A program made the position numbers and the translations under genes. Under the pieces are notes generated by a model. It ran no database searches. It saw only the letters and a program-made list of their open reading frames with translations, and was not told where the DNA came from. Below, in pieces: positions 30,673-42,915 of a DNA stretch of 64,000 nucleotides; within the stretch, counting starts at the first letter, position 1, and every line of letters starts with the position of its first letter. Source of the stretch: Henckelia pumila (Eukaryota > Streptophyta > Magnoliopsida > Lamiales > Gesneriaceae); assembly GCF_033568475.1 (NCBI RefSeq), contig NW_027331833.1, forward strand, positions 62,001 to 126,000. Reading direction: 5' to 3'.

Positions 30673-33600
30673 TCATAGGAAGCGCCTTTGTGAAGAGATC
30701 TGATGAGTTCTCACTTGATTGAATGTAATAGATATCAATATATTTATTCTTCTCAAGCTCTTGAGTGTAGGAAAAGAATTTTGAGGGATATGTTTGGTTC
30801 TGTCACTTTTGATGTATTCTTCTTTCATTTGAGCAATACATGCAACATTATCTTCATACAGCGTCACAGGCTTCTTGTCTACTGATAATTCACAAAACTT
30901 TTGGATATGTTGTGTCATTGATTTTAGCCAAATACATTCACGGCTTGTTTCATGTAGCGCAATAATCTCGGCGTGATTTGATGAAGTTGTTACGAGTGTT
31001 TGTTTCTGTGAACGCCAAGAAATTGCAGTGCCTCCACAAGTAAATACATATCCGGTTTGGGAACGTGTCTTTTGTGGATCAGATAAATATCCAGCATCAG
31101 CATAACCAATGATACTTTGATTGGTGTCTTTTGAGTACAAAAGTTCCAAATATGTCGTTCCTCGTAGATAACGGAATATATGTTTAATTCCGTTCCAGTC
31201 TTTGTTGGATATGAGCTGAATCTTGCCAATAAATTTACAGCAAAAGATATATTAGGTCTAGTACAATTTGCAAGATACATAAGAGCACCAATGACACTTA
31301 GATATGATACTTCTGGACCAAGAATAATTTCATCATCTTCACATGACGAAATGGATCATTTTCTATGTTTAATAATCTTACAACCATTGGAGTACTTAAT
31401 GGATTTGATTTATCCATATTAAAACGTTTAAGGACCTTTTCTGTATAATTTGTCTGGTGAACAAAAATTTCACATTCTTTTTGTTCGATTTACAAACCCA
31501 GACAGTACTTGGTTTTTCCAAGATCCTTCATTTCGAACTCTTCTTTCAAGTACATCATAACTTCTTGAATTTTTTTATTCGTTCCAATGATGTTTAAATC
31601 ATCAAAATATACAACAATAATTGCACATCCGGATGTTGTTTTCTTGATGAAAACATAAGGGCATATTGGATCATTTACATATTCTTTTTTCATCAAGTGC
31701 TCACTTAGCCGATTATACCACATTCGGCCGGATTGCTTCAACCCATATAATGATCTTTGCAATTTCACAGAATAAAATTCTTTTGGTTTTGAACTTTGTG
31801 CTTCAGGCATCTTAAATCCTTCAGGAATTTTCATGTATATATTACTATCAAGTGATCCGTATAAGTAAGCTGTAACAACATCCATAAGACACATTTTCAA
31901 ATTTTCAGACACTGCCAAACTAATCAAATATCGGAACGCAATTGCATCCATAACAGGAGAATACGTTTCTTCATAATCAATTCCAGGTCTTTGAGAAAAA
32001 CCTTGTGCAACAAGTCTAGCTTTATATCTTACTATTGCATTTTTCTCATTTCTCTTTCAAATAAAAATCCATTTATATCCAACAGGTTTTATACCTTCAG
32101 GTGTGAGGACTATAGGTCCAAAAACATTGCGTTTATTTAGCGAATCCAATTCAACCTGGATGACATCTTTCCATTTTGCCCAATCATGCCAAGTTTTGCA
32201 TTCACCAAAAGATTTGGGTTCATGATCTTCATTCTCATTTATGATGTCACAAGCCACATTATAAGAAAATATTTCATCAATATCTTCTATATCTTTTCGA
32301 TTCCATAATTTTCCAGTATTAATATAATTGATAGAGATTTCACGATTATCGTCAGTTTGTGGTTCTGACAGAACATTTTTATCATCAGGTTTTTCTTCTA
32401 GAACACCATTTTCTATTTTGTGATCATCATGTTTATCTATGAATTTTCTTTTCCGAGGATTTTTATCCTTGGAACCGACTGGCCTTCCACGCTTCAAGCG
32501 TTTTATGACATCATGAGTGTCTTCAATTTGTTTCTTTGGCATTTCAATTCGAGCAGGTGCATTTACAGCCGGTATATATGATTTTGTTACCCCTTTTGTG
32601 TCTGCAAATACATTTGGCATTTGATTTGCTATTCTTTGCAAATGCACAATTTGATGTACATTTTTTTCACATTGTTTGGTTTTTGGATCCAAATGTAACA
32701 ATGATGGTACATACCATGTGATTTTTTTTTCGATGTGTTTATTTTTTCCCCCTAACATTGGAAAGATTTCTTCATTAAAATGACAATCAGCAAAACGTGT
32801 TGTAAACACATCGCCTGTCTGAGGATCAAGATATCGAATGATTGATGGACTATCATAACCGATATAAATACCGATTTTTCTTTGAGGACCCATTTTTTAT
32901 CTTTGAGGTGGTGCAACATGCACATACACCATACATCCAAAAATTCTCATATAATAAATATCTTGTTCTTTACCAAATGCAAGCTGTAATGGGGAGAATT
33001 TATGATATGCACTTGGTCTGATGCAAATTAATGCCGCAGCATGTAAAATTGCATGTCCCCATATAGAAATAGGGAGTTTTGTTCTCATAATCATTCGTCT
33101 AGCAATCAGTTGTAGACATTTAATCAATGATTCAGCTAATTCATTATGTGTATGAACATGAACAACAAGATGTTCAATAGTAATTCCCATTGACATACAA
33201 TAGTCATTGAAAGTCTGGGAAGTAAATTCTCCAGCATTATCAAGTCTTATTTTCTTGATTGTATAATCGGAAAATTGATTCCGCGATTTTATTATTTGAG
33301 CCATTAATCTTGCAAATGCCACATTCCGAGTTGACAATAAGCATACATGTGACCATCTGCTAGAGGCATCGATCAATACCATAAAGTATCAAAATGTCCA
33401 CATGGTGGATGAATTGGCCCACAAATATCACCCTGAATATGTTCAAGAAATATGGGTGATTCTGTTTGGATTTTAGCTGGTGATGGTCTTATAATAAGTT
33501 TTCCAAGAGAACATGCATTACATTGAAACTTATTATTCTAAAAGATCTTTTGGCCTTTCAGTGGATAACCATGTGTATTTTCAATAATTCTTCGCATCAT

Positions 33601-34229
33601 TATTGAACCAGGATGTCCCAATCGATCATGTCAATTGGTTAATATTGAAGAACTATTAACCACAATTTTTGATTCGATTGGACTTATATATGTATAATGC
33701 AATCCAGTAGGGAGCATTGATAATTTTTCAACCACATATTTTTTTTCCTGATTTATATGTGGTAAGACACATATATTTATGATTTTCATAATTTATCGTC
33801 TCAGTATCATATCCATGAGAATATATGTCATTAAAACTCAACAAATTTCTTTTTGATTGTGGTGAATATAAAGCATCATTTATAAAAAAAAAAAATATCA
33901 TTAGGTAACACAAAATGTGTTTTTCCACAACCTTCAATCAAGTCTGCAAGACCTGGTATTGTATTCACCATTGTTTTTGTTGGTTTTAATTCCAAAAAAT
34001 ATCTTTTATCTCGGATAATAGTGTGTGTTGTACCACTATCGGGTATGCAAACTTCCATGAGATTATTTCCTTGTTTAGCTTTTCTCATACCGTTTTCCAT
34101 TTTAAACTTCAAAAGAAAATATGCAATACATGAAAAATACAGTATGTTACATTCTAGTCCCACCAATATATTAATCAATGTCCTCGAAATCATTCGAAAA
34201 ATCAGCAGCATCGAAATGAGTTGAACCAC
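30673..34229 (-). pseudogene. copia-3 pol: protease, integrase, RT, RNase H
   Basis: Order on the minus strand. Protease with PDSGTTHTIIRD near 34020-34050. Integrase core 33382-32897 with DASSRWSH, KIRLDNAGEFTSQTF and HNELAES (normally HTQNGLAES, so the domain is degraded). Integrase C-terminus and linker 32893-32057 with GIYIGYDSPSIIRYLDP and KRGRPVGSKDKNPRKRK. RT 31951-31490 with MDVVTAYLYGSLDSNIYMKIPEG, RSLYGLKQSGRMWYNRL and VYFDDLNIIG (F replacing V in YVDD, which some active copia elements also show). RT end/RNase H 31280-30673 with YADAGYLSDPQKTRSQTGYVF and LYEDNVACI. At least six frame breaks or stops separate the pieces. All domains are present, none as a continuous polyprotein. Confidence 0.92.
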
Positions 34230-34277
34230 TTAAATGGTTACTGGTTTCAGCAAAATTGGTCTCTTTTCCTTTCCCCT

Positions 34278-35198
34278 TTATCGATTCTTTATAGAGCTTA
34301 CATAGGTGCTCAGGGGTTCAAAAAATATGTGACCAATGTCCTGGAGTGTCACACCTATAACAAACACTCTCAGATCTTTTTGAGTGATTTTCATTTTCAC
34401 TCGTGTTTTCATGCTGTCTTTTTGGTGGGTGGTTCGTGACGTTCTTTTGAGATGAGTTATTAAAGTAACTATCTCGATTATTTTCATATCCACGGCCGCG
34501 ATCATTTTTACGTCCACGTCCACGCCCACGTCCTCGACCTCGTCCATGACCAAAATCTTGTTTATGCCTTTGATTTTGGTTTTCATTTTTAATTACGACA
34601 TTTGCTTCTGGAAATGCCGTTGATCCAGTGGGTCGGGATTGATGATTTCTCACTAACAATTCGTTGTTCTTTTCTTCCACAAGAAGACATGTGATGAGTT
34701 CAGAATATCTCGAAAATCCATGCACTCTATATTGTTGTTGTACAGTTATATTCGATGCGTGGAAAATAGAAAATGTTTTTTCAAGCAATTCCATTTCAGT
34801 ACAACATGCCCACAAAATTTCAATTGCGAGACTATTCGATACATCGCAGAATTGTAATCACTGACTTTTTTAAAGTCTTGAAATCTCAACGTATTCCATT
34901 CATCACGGGCGGTCGGAAGTATAACTTCCCTTACATGCTCAAATCTTTCTTTCAGCCCTTTCCATAAAATCATTGAGTCTTTTTCTGTGAGATACTCACA
35001 TTTCAATCCTTCATCAAGATGTCTACGTAAGAAAATCATAGACTTTGCTTTTTCTTGTAAGGATGATATATTATTTTCTTTGATGGTATCACTTAGACCC
35101 AATGACTCAAGATGCATTTTTACATCGAGAGTCCATGACATATAATTCTTTCCAGTGATATCGAGCGCAACGAATTCAATCTTTGCCAAATTTGACAT
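34278..35198 (-). pseudogene. copia-3 gag
   Basis: Starts at the ATG at 35198 with MSNLAKIEFVALDITGKNY, identical in its first 15 residues to the gag start of copia-4 at 63955. It has the MSWTLDVKMHLES capsid start and a helical region with LKERFEHVREVILPTARDEW. There is then a frameshift near 34780-34815 and an RGRGRGRGRGRK stretch (near 34500-34550). Last comes a knuckle CYRCDTPGHWSHIF in which the final Cys of CX2CX4HX4C is lost. Gag would form the particle and bind the RNA. Confidence 0.9.
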
Positions 35199-35472
35199 GG
35201 TGGTACTAGAAAAATAACAATACATTTTATTAGTTAATTTCTATTAATATGACAATACAAAATAATGGAAGAACGAAGATTACAAGTATGTGTACAAATA
35301 GAAAAAAAGTACGTGGTGGATAATCACCGATAAATAAAAGACTCGTGAGCATGATAACCATAATAGTTATAAAAAAATAGCCTTAAAAACGCCATCTTCT
35401 TCTTCTACAAAAAAACCGAGTAGAAAATATTTTGAGAGAAATAGTGAATTTGGTGTGATTGAAATGAGTTTG

Positions 35473-38400
35473 TGTAGTACCTAAAATCCAAATATACTAA
35501 TTCACATATATTAAATTAAATAAATATTATGGTTATTATTTTTAAGTTTAATTGATTTAAATTCTTTATTCGAATTATGTGTTAATAGAATATCATTTAT
35601 TTATTCAAATGATTTTGTTGTGCAACTTAATTATTTTAAATATTTTAAAGGTATAAGCTTGCTTATTTAAATGATTTTAATTAATTATTTAATTTATTCA
35701 TTTAAATGATTTTAAATTCCTAACTTATTTAGTTAAATTCTTTTATCTATCCAAATCATTTTAAAGGTTTTTATACTGCTTGTGTATTTATTTAAATTAA
35801 TTTTAAACGTTTGTCTAGTTGTTTAAATTATTTTAATCGCTCTGCTATTTTTTTAAATATTCCATTTATTGCAGTGACATCAAAATATTTAAAGTGTTGA
35901 TTTTAATTTCCTAAGATAGTGCCTAAATTCATTTTCAATATTTATGATTTTAATTGCTTGGATTTTTTTTAATTTCTTAAGTTTCCTTTAAAGTTTAAGT
36001 GCTCAAATATTTTAAGTTATTATTATTGAAATTTTTGAGACAGTGACTTCCAGTTCCGGTGCTTGGCGATGGTGGATTTTGGCGGTAAATTCCAAGATTG
36101 TTATTTTAAAAGTTTAGTAGGGAGGTAGGAAAAAAATTAGATGAGAGTTCAGAAGTTAAAAGTTTCCGGATATCAGAAATCTTTTTTTTTTCTTATTATT
36201 GCAAATATTGGGCTTATTTTTTAAATTTTTCAAAAGTTAGAATTTTCATAAACCCGGATTAGTAAAACCCAATATAATATTTTTAATTTTGGGTTTTTAA
36301 AATTAGGAATTTTATTTGTGTAAGTTAGTAGGCCAAAAAATTGTAGTATTTTAAGTAGTACTTTTAAAGCAAATCACACACACCTACTTTTATATACTTA
36401 CACCTATACATACACACACATATACACCTAATACTTAATTTATAACACAAAATAAACTCAAACCCTAACACAGTTCAACAAGTAGCCGCCTCTTCTCGTT
36501 TCTCTTTTCTCCCCCATTTCTTGCAAGCTGTCGGCCTCTACTCTTGTGCAATTTCCGGCCGCCGCCGACACCACTCCACCACCACGCCAGCCGGAGGTCG
36601 TCTCTTGGAGGTCCTAGTAGCTGTAGGTCGAAGGTTTCAGCTCCTTTTCAGCCCATCTCTTGAGCATTTTGGGTTTAGGCAAGTGTAGGTTTTTCTTGGG
36701 CATTCAAACTAGCTATTATGTTTTTGCACCTAATTTTTCTTTAATTTCGAAATGCACATGAATTTCTAAGGGTTCGGTTTTTGCTGGAATTTCAGTATGG
36801 TGTTTGGTGATTTTCGAAATTTGATTGAGCATGGAGTCTAAAGTGTTGCATGATGAGTTGTGATAGAAGGCATGTGGTGTTTTGAATGCATATTGACATT
36901 TTCGAAAATCCAGAAGTTGTATGCCCCTTAAATTCGAAAGTTTGCATGTGTAAGGGCTGAAATTGAAGTGAGTTTGAAGCATTTTAATGATTTGCATTGG
37001 GCTTGATTGATTGTTCATGAGTTTGATGCATTTTGGTGCATGATCATGTGATTTTCAAAATGTGGAGTTGGAGTGTGGTTGAGGGCTGCCTAAGTGTTTG
37101 TGGGAAGTCCTAAGACATGTCTATAGGTGTGTTTGGTGGTTTGGAAGGTGGTAGAGGCAAGGGAAAAGGGATTGGGATGGTTTACTCCAAGTAGAATGGT
37201 TGTAAGGTGTTGATCTCCATGGGCAGGGGAGGATCTGAACGTGGTTTGGGCGTGGTTAGGCTGGTCCTAGGTCTAGGTTATGATGTTGTGGTCGCGTCTT
37301 TATAAAATGGGCTCGTTTCGGTTAAGATTTCAATGAGTTATGGGTCTTTGAAGTTAAGGTGTCGGTGCAGAATTTTAGGAGTAAAAGTGGGTTGTCCGGA
37401 ATTGAGTTTTGATAGGATTGTTTGAGTGGTCAAATGAAGTTATAAACTGGTCCTATGGCTTGTTTGTAGTGTATGGAAAGTGTCGGTTCAAGCGGGGTCA
37501 AATTCGGTAAGGTAAGAATGAGATATGGGCTTTTGGGTGCGATTGTTCGGGTTATGCCTTGGTTGTGAGCAATAGAGTTAAGTATGGGTCTTAGCACCTA
37601 GGGGCAGCCATTCTCCCACCCTATGTCCACAACTTTGTGTTGATTCTCATTTCCTAAAGTTGCATACTTGTATGTTTGAGTCTCTTTCATGATCATTGAG
37701 TAAATATTTTCAAGTACATTACATCTACATATACATGCTAAGTTTTTATATCAAGGCAAGAAAGAAAGTATGAAAGAAAATATTTTTATAAACGAAGTGA
37801 GATGATTGTGACTATAGAAATGACGTGTATGTTTGGGGTTGGGAGACGTTCTGACCTACCTTACCAAAGGATGTGTATGTGTGGGGTTGAGAGACGTCTT
37901 GGCCTACCTTACCAAATATAGACGTGTATGTGTGGGGTTAAGAGAAATCTTGGCCTCTCTTACCAATCACAGGGCAAGACGAGTTTGGGAGATATCTTGA
38001 CTTCCTTGCGGCATAGTGCACTGCAGCCATGATCATGATCGAAACTACAAGGTCACAATTCAAGGATCTAAGTTCTCAGTTTCAGTTTAAATATCAGTTG
38101 ACTCGTCTTATTTCATTCAGTTTTCAGTCATGCATGATTTTCAGATAAGTTAAGAAAGTTCAAGAGTTGTATAGCGTGAGTTGGCGTGTGTTCATCATTT
38201 ACATGTTGTCTCATTCTCTTGTAGCATGTGCATTTTTACAGCTTAAGTTTCAAGTATATTATGTACAGTATTTTGAGTATTACTGCAGTTATTTTAAACC
38301 TTTGTTATTACATTGTTTATACTTGCTTAGTCATTAGACTCACTATGCTTGTTTGTTTTCCAAGTGAGGAGGAGTTCCTAGGGACCGAGGGGCAGGATCC

Positions 38401-38775
38401 TCGGGGTTGAATCCGCCGGCGGTGCAAGGCCCTATGACCGTCGCTACTTTTATGTTCCGCATAAGACTATGATTGTAGTAAAGAATTTTAGTTTGAGTAC
38501 TTTCAGTTTAGCCAGGATGTGTTCTCCCTGTGCTTAAATTTTAGTCTTTCAAATTGTTATTGCTATTATTGCAACCGTGTGGGGTTGCCTTTTTCCTTTC
38601 GTGATTTATGATTATCGCAGTTATGATTTTTACCAGTCGTTTACTTCATTTTGTTAGAATTGATGTATGTGACAGAGTAGCTTTGTTTACTTTCAAACAA
38701 GTCATGGCAAATTTTTTTATAAATCCGTATTTTTTTTATTATTTAAATTTATGTTTAGAGGTTAGGGTCGTTTCA
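35473..38775 (+). mobile_element. solo LTR (3303 bp) inserted in the copia-3 leader
   Basis: Begins TGTAGTACC and ends GGTCGTTTCA. Exact 5-bp duplication GTTTG at 35468-35472 and 38776-38780. The empty site is seen in copia-4 (near 63675-63690 on the opposite strand), which confirms both edges. No coding sequence. Its first 400 bp repeat TTATTTAAATGATTTTAA-like text. A minisatellite lies at 37825-37990. It is the same family as the copy at 1734-8225. Probably Ty3/gypsy, from its length and style. Confidence 0.94.
37825..37990. repeat. minisatellite in the solo LTR
   Basis: Three to four units of about 55 bp with GTGTATGTGTGGGGTTGAGA, GACGTCTTGGCC and TACCTTACCAA. Counterpart of 2470-2660. 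Confidence 0.75.
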
Positions 38776-38924
38776 GTTTGAGTGAACATATTTATAAGCC
38801 AAAAACTAGCCGTTTTGTTACCTTTTGTGAACGTTAGGGGTAAAAAAAAACGAGTATGTGTTGAATAAAAATTTGTGATAATCATGTGATGCATATAATG
38901 ATAATCATAATTAAATAATTATGT

Positions 38925-39430
38925 ATATCATATCACATTATTATAAGTTCGATGTCATACACATCCTTTTATATAATAATATGAGATTATACGAATATGG
39001 TTAGTATATAAATACACAATAATATATATCATATCACGTTATTATAAGGTCGGTGTCATAGACATCTTTTTATATAATAACATGAAATTATACGAATATG
39101 GTTAGTATGTAATTACATAATAATATATATCATATCACATTATTATAAGGTCGGTGTCATAGACATCCTTTTATATAATAACATGAAATTATACGAATAT
39201 TGTTAGTATATAAATACACAATAATATATATCATATCACGTTATTAGAAGGTCGATGTCATAGACATCCTTTTATATAATAACATGAAATTATATATTAA
39301 TATAGTTAGTATATATATATATACATAATAAATATATATCATATCACTTTATTATAAGTTCGGTGCCATAGACATCCTTTTATATAATAACATGAAATTA
39401 TATATTAATATATATACATAGTAAAAATAT
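38925..39430. repeat. about 110-bp tandem repeats in the copia-3 leader
   Basis: Roughly five units, each with ATATCATATCAC, TTATTATAAGGTCGGTGTCAT, AGACATCCTTTTATATAATA and ACATGAAATTATA. A diverged set of the same repeat is in the copia-4 leader (63160-63540), so the array belongs to the family. Confidence 0.85.
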
Positions 39431-39537
39431 ATAAACAGTAAAATAAATATTCTTACTTGTTGAATATTTTTTTCTTCTCCTTGTGCTTTGGAGCATCGGA
39501 AATTATAGAGAACATTCGAGCGATCGTGCTGATAACA

Positions 39538-39767
39538 TGTTGTGAAAAGTAAAAATTTATGGTAAAAAGTAAAAACTCCAAAACTCAAAATATATCAAAC
39601 TCTACACTTCACAAATTTTTCTCTCTCAATTCAATTGTGATTTTATACACAAATGGAGAGACCTATTTATAGATCGCATTTGGAGATTAGTCCAAAAATT
39701 AAAACATCATCATCTACATCATCACACACTAATTTTCAACATTTTACAACTCAATATTCAACATTCC

Positions 39768-39833
<66 letters not shown>

Positions 39834-39847
39834 TCATATTTTCAACA
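39538..39847 (-). repeat. copia-3 5' LTR with primer-binding site
   Basis: 310 bp, TG...CA on the minus strand. It is followed (39525-39537) by TTATCAGCACG, the primer-site sequence typical of one group of copia elements. The TAA microsatellite at 39769-39832 is longer than in the 3' LTR. TATAAATA for the promoter lies near 39664-39671 (minus strand). Confidence 0.9.
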
Positions 39848-39852
39848 ATTAC

Positions 39853-41845
39853 ATATATATATATAGATGCCGATAATGTGTTGGCTTTAAGGCCTAAGTC
39901 ATTATCCGGTACTGTTAAGAAAGAACCATGTGTTCCTCCATCTCTTGCTCAGAAACAACCGAGACTCAAACGCAAAGTGATCATAATTGATGATTTGGAA
40001 CCAACTCGGTCTGAGGAATCTACTGCTCCACGCCAACATGCACCACCACCAGCTCAGAAGAAATCCAGAACCACTTTGAAGATTAAACGGTTCAAAAGAC
40101 AGTCTCCTTGAGTGATTTGGATCACGCTGATTACATTCCTCTAACTCAAGTCTTTGGAGGCCCTGCTCCATTCTATGCACCAATCACAGTTGCTGTCACT
40201 GCACTCATCTCTACCACGGTCTCAGCTCCATCCTCTGCAATCTTCAAACCATTACCAGGTATCTTCATTCGGGAACCAAATGTTGTCTCCCACCAGCAGA
40301 TCTAATCAATTCTTGATCCACGAGCTAAAGGGAAGTATATCTTGACTATTGTCCCTGAAGACGAAGGCAAAGCTGATGAAATTGCTTTATCCCCTGTTCA
40401 CACAACTATAAATATTCAAATGGAACAGGTTGATTTTTTTGCAGCCCAGGATTGTGCTTACTTTGATAAATTGGCACACATTCGTACTGTTCATCACTTA
40501 TCTTCATTTGTAAAGCACAAGTCCAAATTGACTCAAGCGGTACATTTTGAAAAACAAGCCTTTGAAGCCACCAAGACCACTTTTGTTGCCGAAGCACTGA
40601 ACAGAAGACACTTTACTGTTCAAAAGCTGGGAATAGCAAATCTATCAAAGATTCTCACTGTGCTCAGAAGCAATCTCGATCCCATGAGCCTTACTGTGTT
40701 TTTTTGGATGAGTCAGTTGTTTAACACTCTTCAAAAATTGGATCTTGAGGTACTTCAATTTGAAGCTGGATATGTTAATTCTTCTGCTGCTGCTACATAT
40801 TCGGCTCCTATTATGCATATATCCGTTCCAGACAAACCATCACCTTCTGATGTCATCATAGCCAGTATCCCAGAAGAACCAAATGCTATTGCTACTTTTG
40901 CTCTCAAGACTTCTTCACTGATGTCTATTTAAGAATTCTCAGCGGTTAAAGATGTTGTGAACTCCATCCTCACAGATCAAGGACTTTCTGCTGCTCCAGT
41001 AGAAACTCCTATTAATCCAGGTTTGACATCTCCTGCTCAAGCAGTATCTCTGGAAGCTACTCTACCGCAATTTCCACCAGAAGTCCCTTTGGGAGTTACC
41101 ACGGAACTGGAAGTCGTTCTTCCAAATCATGAGTTGTTCCCTGCTGCATATCAGCAAGAAGCAAGGGAAGCAGCAACTGCAATCTTGGAGATATCTTCTC
41201 CTACTGCTATTGTGGAAATAAGTTCGAGATTCCATTCCTATGCCTAAGTCTCCTCCAGCCGCACTAGAATTGGAATCAACTATTGATCAGACAACTATTT
41301 TAGTTCTGATTTTTGAGATTCTGTCTACCTCCGGTCCTCTCGTTGTTCACTCTGACAAACAAAAGTCCACTCTTGAAGAAATCCAGCAACGAATGCTAAG
41401 TGTTGGCAGTCCTCTTTCTGAACCAAAAGACTCTGTATCTCAAGAACTTTCAAACATCAAAGGAGTTTGTTCCACCCCTCAGGCTTTGATTAAAAACATT
41501 TATTTTGATCAACTTAAAGACCGAGACCATGCCACTTTATTTCACAAAAGAGTGATGGATTACATTCTGAAGATCCATGAAGAAGTCACAAAAGTTCATT
41601 TTGCCCTCTCCTCCTTCAAGACGAGTTATGCAGCATCTTATGGCAGCATCAGCATCAGTCAGATTGATATTCGCACTACTGTCAACAAGAACACAGATTT
41701 TGTGCAAACTCTTACATCTCGAGTTGATACTCAAGAAGAATCCATTCGGAACTTAGATATCAAAGTTGACAATATCTCTGCTCAAGTCGCTGATCTCTTT
41801 CGATTTATTGTGGATGTTGATGCCAAAAGGGGGAAAAAAGCCTAG
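39853..41845 (+). pseudogene. retroelement accessory ORF upstream of an LTR, broken
   Basis: Consecutive plus-strand frames carry one long protein in pieces: about 39870-40111, 40108-40305, 40342-40932, 40957-41247 and 41240-41845, split by stops and at least two frameshifts. The N-terminal part has a basic stretch (QKKSRTTLKIKRFKRQ). The middle is Ser/Ala/Pro-rich with a helical segment (FEKQAFEATKTTFVAEAL). The C-terminus (TSRVDTQEESIRNLDIKVDN...) looks coiled-coil and ends Lys-rich. No gag, protease or RT motif. It lies directly before a polypurine tract and LTR, the place of env-like or accessory ORFs in some plant retroelements. From memory, similar proteins are frequent in Lamiales genomes; I cannot name a family. 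The 5' part is missing at the copia-3 insertion. Confidence 0.65.
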
Positions 41846-42090
41846 AATCAGAAAATAAACCAGGATCATCGTCTGCTGCTACTACCAGGAACAATCGGAG
41901 AGAAATCCATCACCAGAACCAGTGGATATTCAGATGAAATTTCTGAGAAATTCTCCTCATCAAAATTAAAAATTTTGATTTTATCTCTGACTATGTTATT
42001 TGTTCTATCTTAAGCTATCTGTTCTATTTAACGTTTCTATTTGTCCATTACATGTTTACTAGGTTTTGACATCACCAAAAAGGGAGAAAT

Positions 42091-42915
42091 TGTTAAGGAT
42101 TTTAGTTTTGGTGATGTATGCTGAACCAGTAGCAGTAGACCAAGACCAACTTAGAAAATAGAATAACTAAGTAGAGTGGTAAATAAGACTACAACAGAAC
42201 CATTAAAACAAAAATAGTAGAACATGAACGTATCAGAACCAACAAAACAGAACCAATAGACTTACGATAATGTAGAAGCAGTAAGCAAGGTTCAGTATAA
42301 TGCATATTAAAATAGACGTTCTGATATGATGAGTCATCACATTTAATGCATCATACTAAGTATTAAGTGATCATTTATTGCACATACCTTTTAAAACACA
42401 TAAATCTGATATATATATTTTGTGTTTCAGGGACAATCATTAAAGATTAAATAAAACCGTTTATGGACGTTGGAACCAACAGCTATATAAAGCTGATCGG
42501 CCATTTCGATAAGATATACCAGATAAACGAAAAGGAAAACCTACAAGAAGCATTCTATTTCTTTCAAGAAAAACACTCAAGTCTCTACTCGAAAAGATAC
42601 TCTTGCACACACTCATCGATATATCAGATCTTTAGGATCAATAATGCGCGTCAATCTTTGTAAACATTCATGAGTATCAAGTTCCGAGAATTGTAAACTT
42701 TTGAACGAAGTCGATTCAAAAGTTTGATTGTGTTGAAACTAGGAGTTTCAATAGGCAGTAGATAAGTCCTGCTCCAATGGGTTTGTACTAGAGAGTGTAC
42801 CAATCAAAGCTTTTAGTGGATATCTTCTAGAAACAGAAGAAGGGGAGACCGTAGAAGATTTTATCCTTCGAACTTCCATAAACAAATTTGATGTCACTTT
42901 TCTTAGATCCTAACA
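42091..42915 (+). repeat. 3' LTR (825 bp) of the element carrying the accessory ORF
   Basis: Polypurine tract AAAAAGGGAGAAAT at 42077-42090, then TGTTAAGGATTTTAG ... TAGATCCTAACA, with a TGTTA/TAACA inverted terminus. TATA-like CTATATAAAG near 42482-42491. Orientation plus, agreeing with the ORF upstream. The matching 5' LTR is not in the window. Confidence 0.85.

Larger units (their letters stand above)
30136..39847 (-). mobile_element. Ty1/copia element copia-3, both LTRs, ATTAC target duplication
   Basis: 3' LTR 30136-30451, polypurine tract, pol, gag, leader, primer site and 5' LTR 39538-39847, all minus strand. ATTAC flanks it exactly at 30131-30135 and 39848-39852. Subtracting the 3.3 kb solo LTR at 35473-38775 leaves about 6.4 kb. 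The two LTRs differ at roughly a dozen places in the first 200 aligned bases plus microsatellite length, so the insertion is not recent. It landed in another retroelement, whose right part continues at 39853. Same family as copia-4 at the right edge. Confidence 0.93.

Noticed and set aside
39653..39850. Asn-rich protein start (a run of about twenty Asn)
   Set aside because: It is a translation of the TAA/AAT microsatellite and LTR sequence of copia-3, not a gene.
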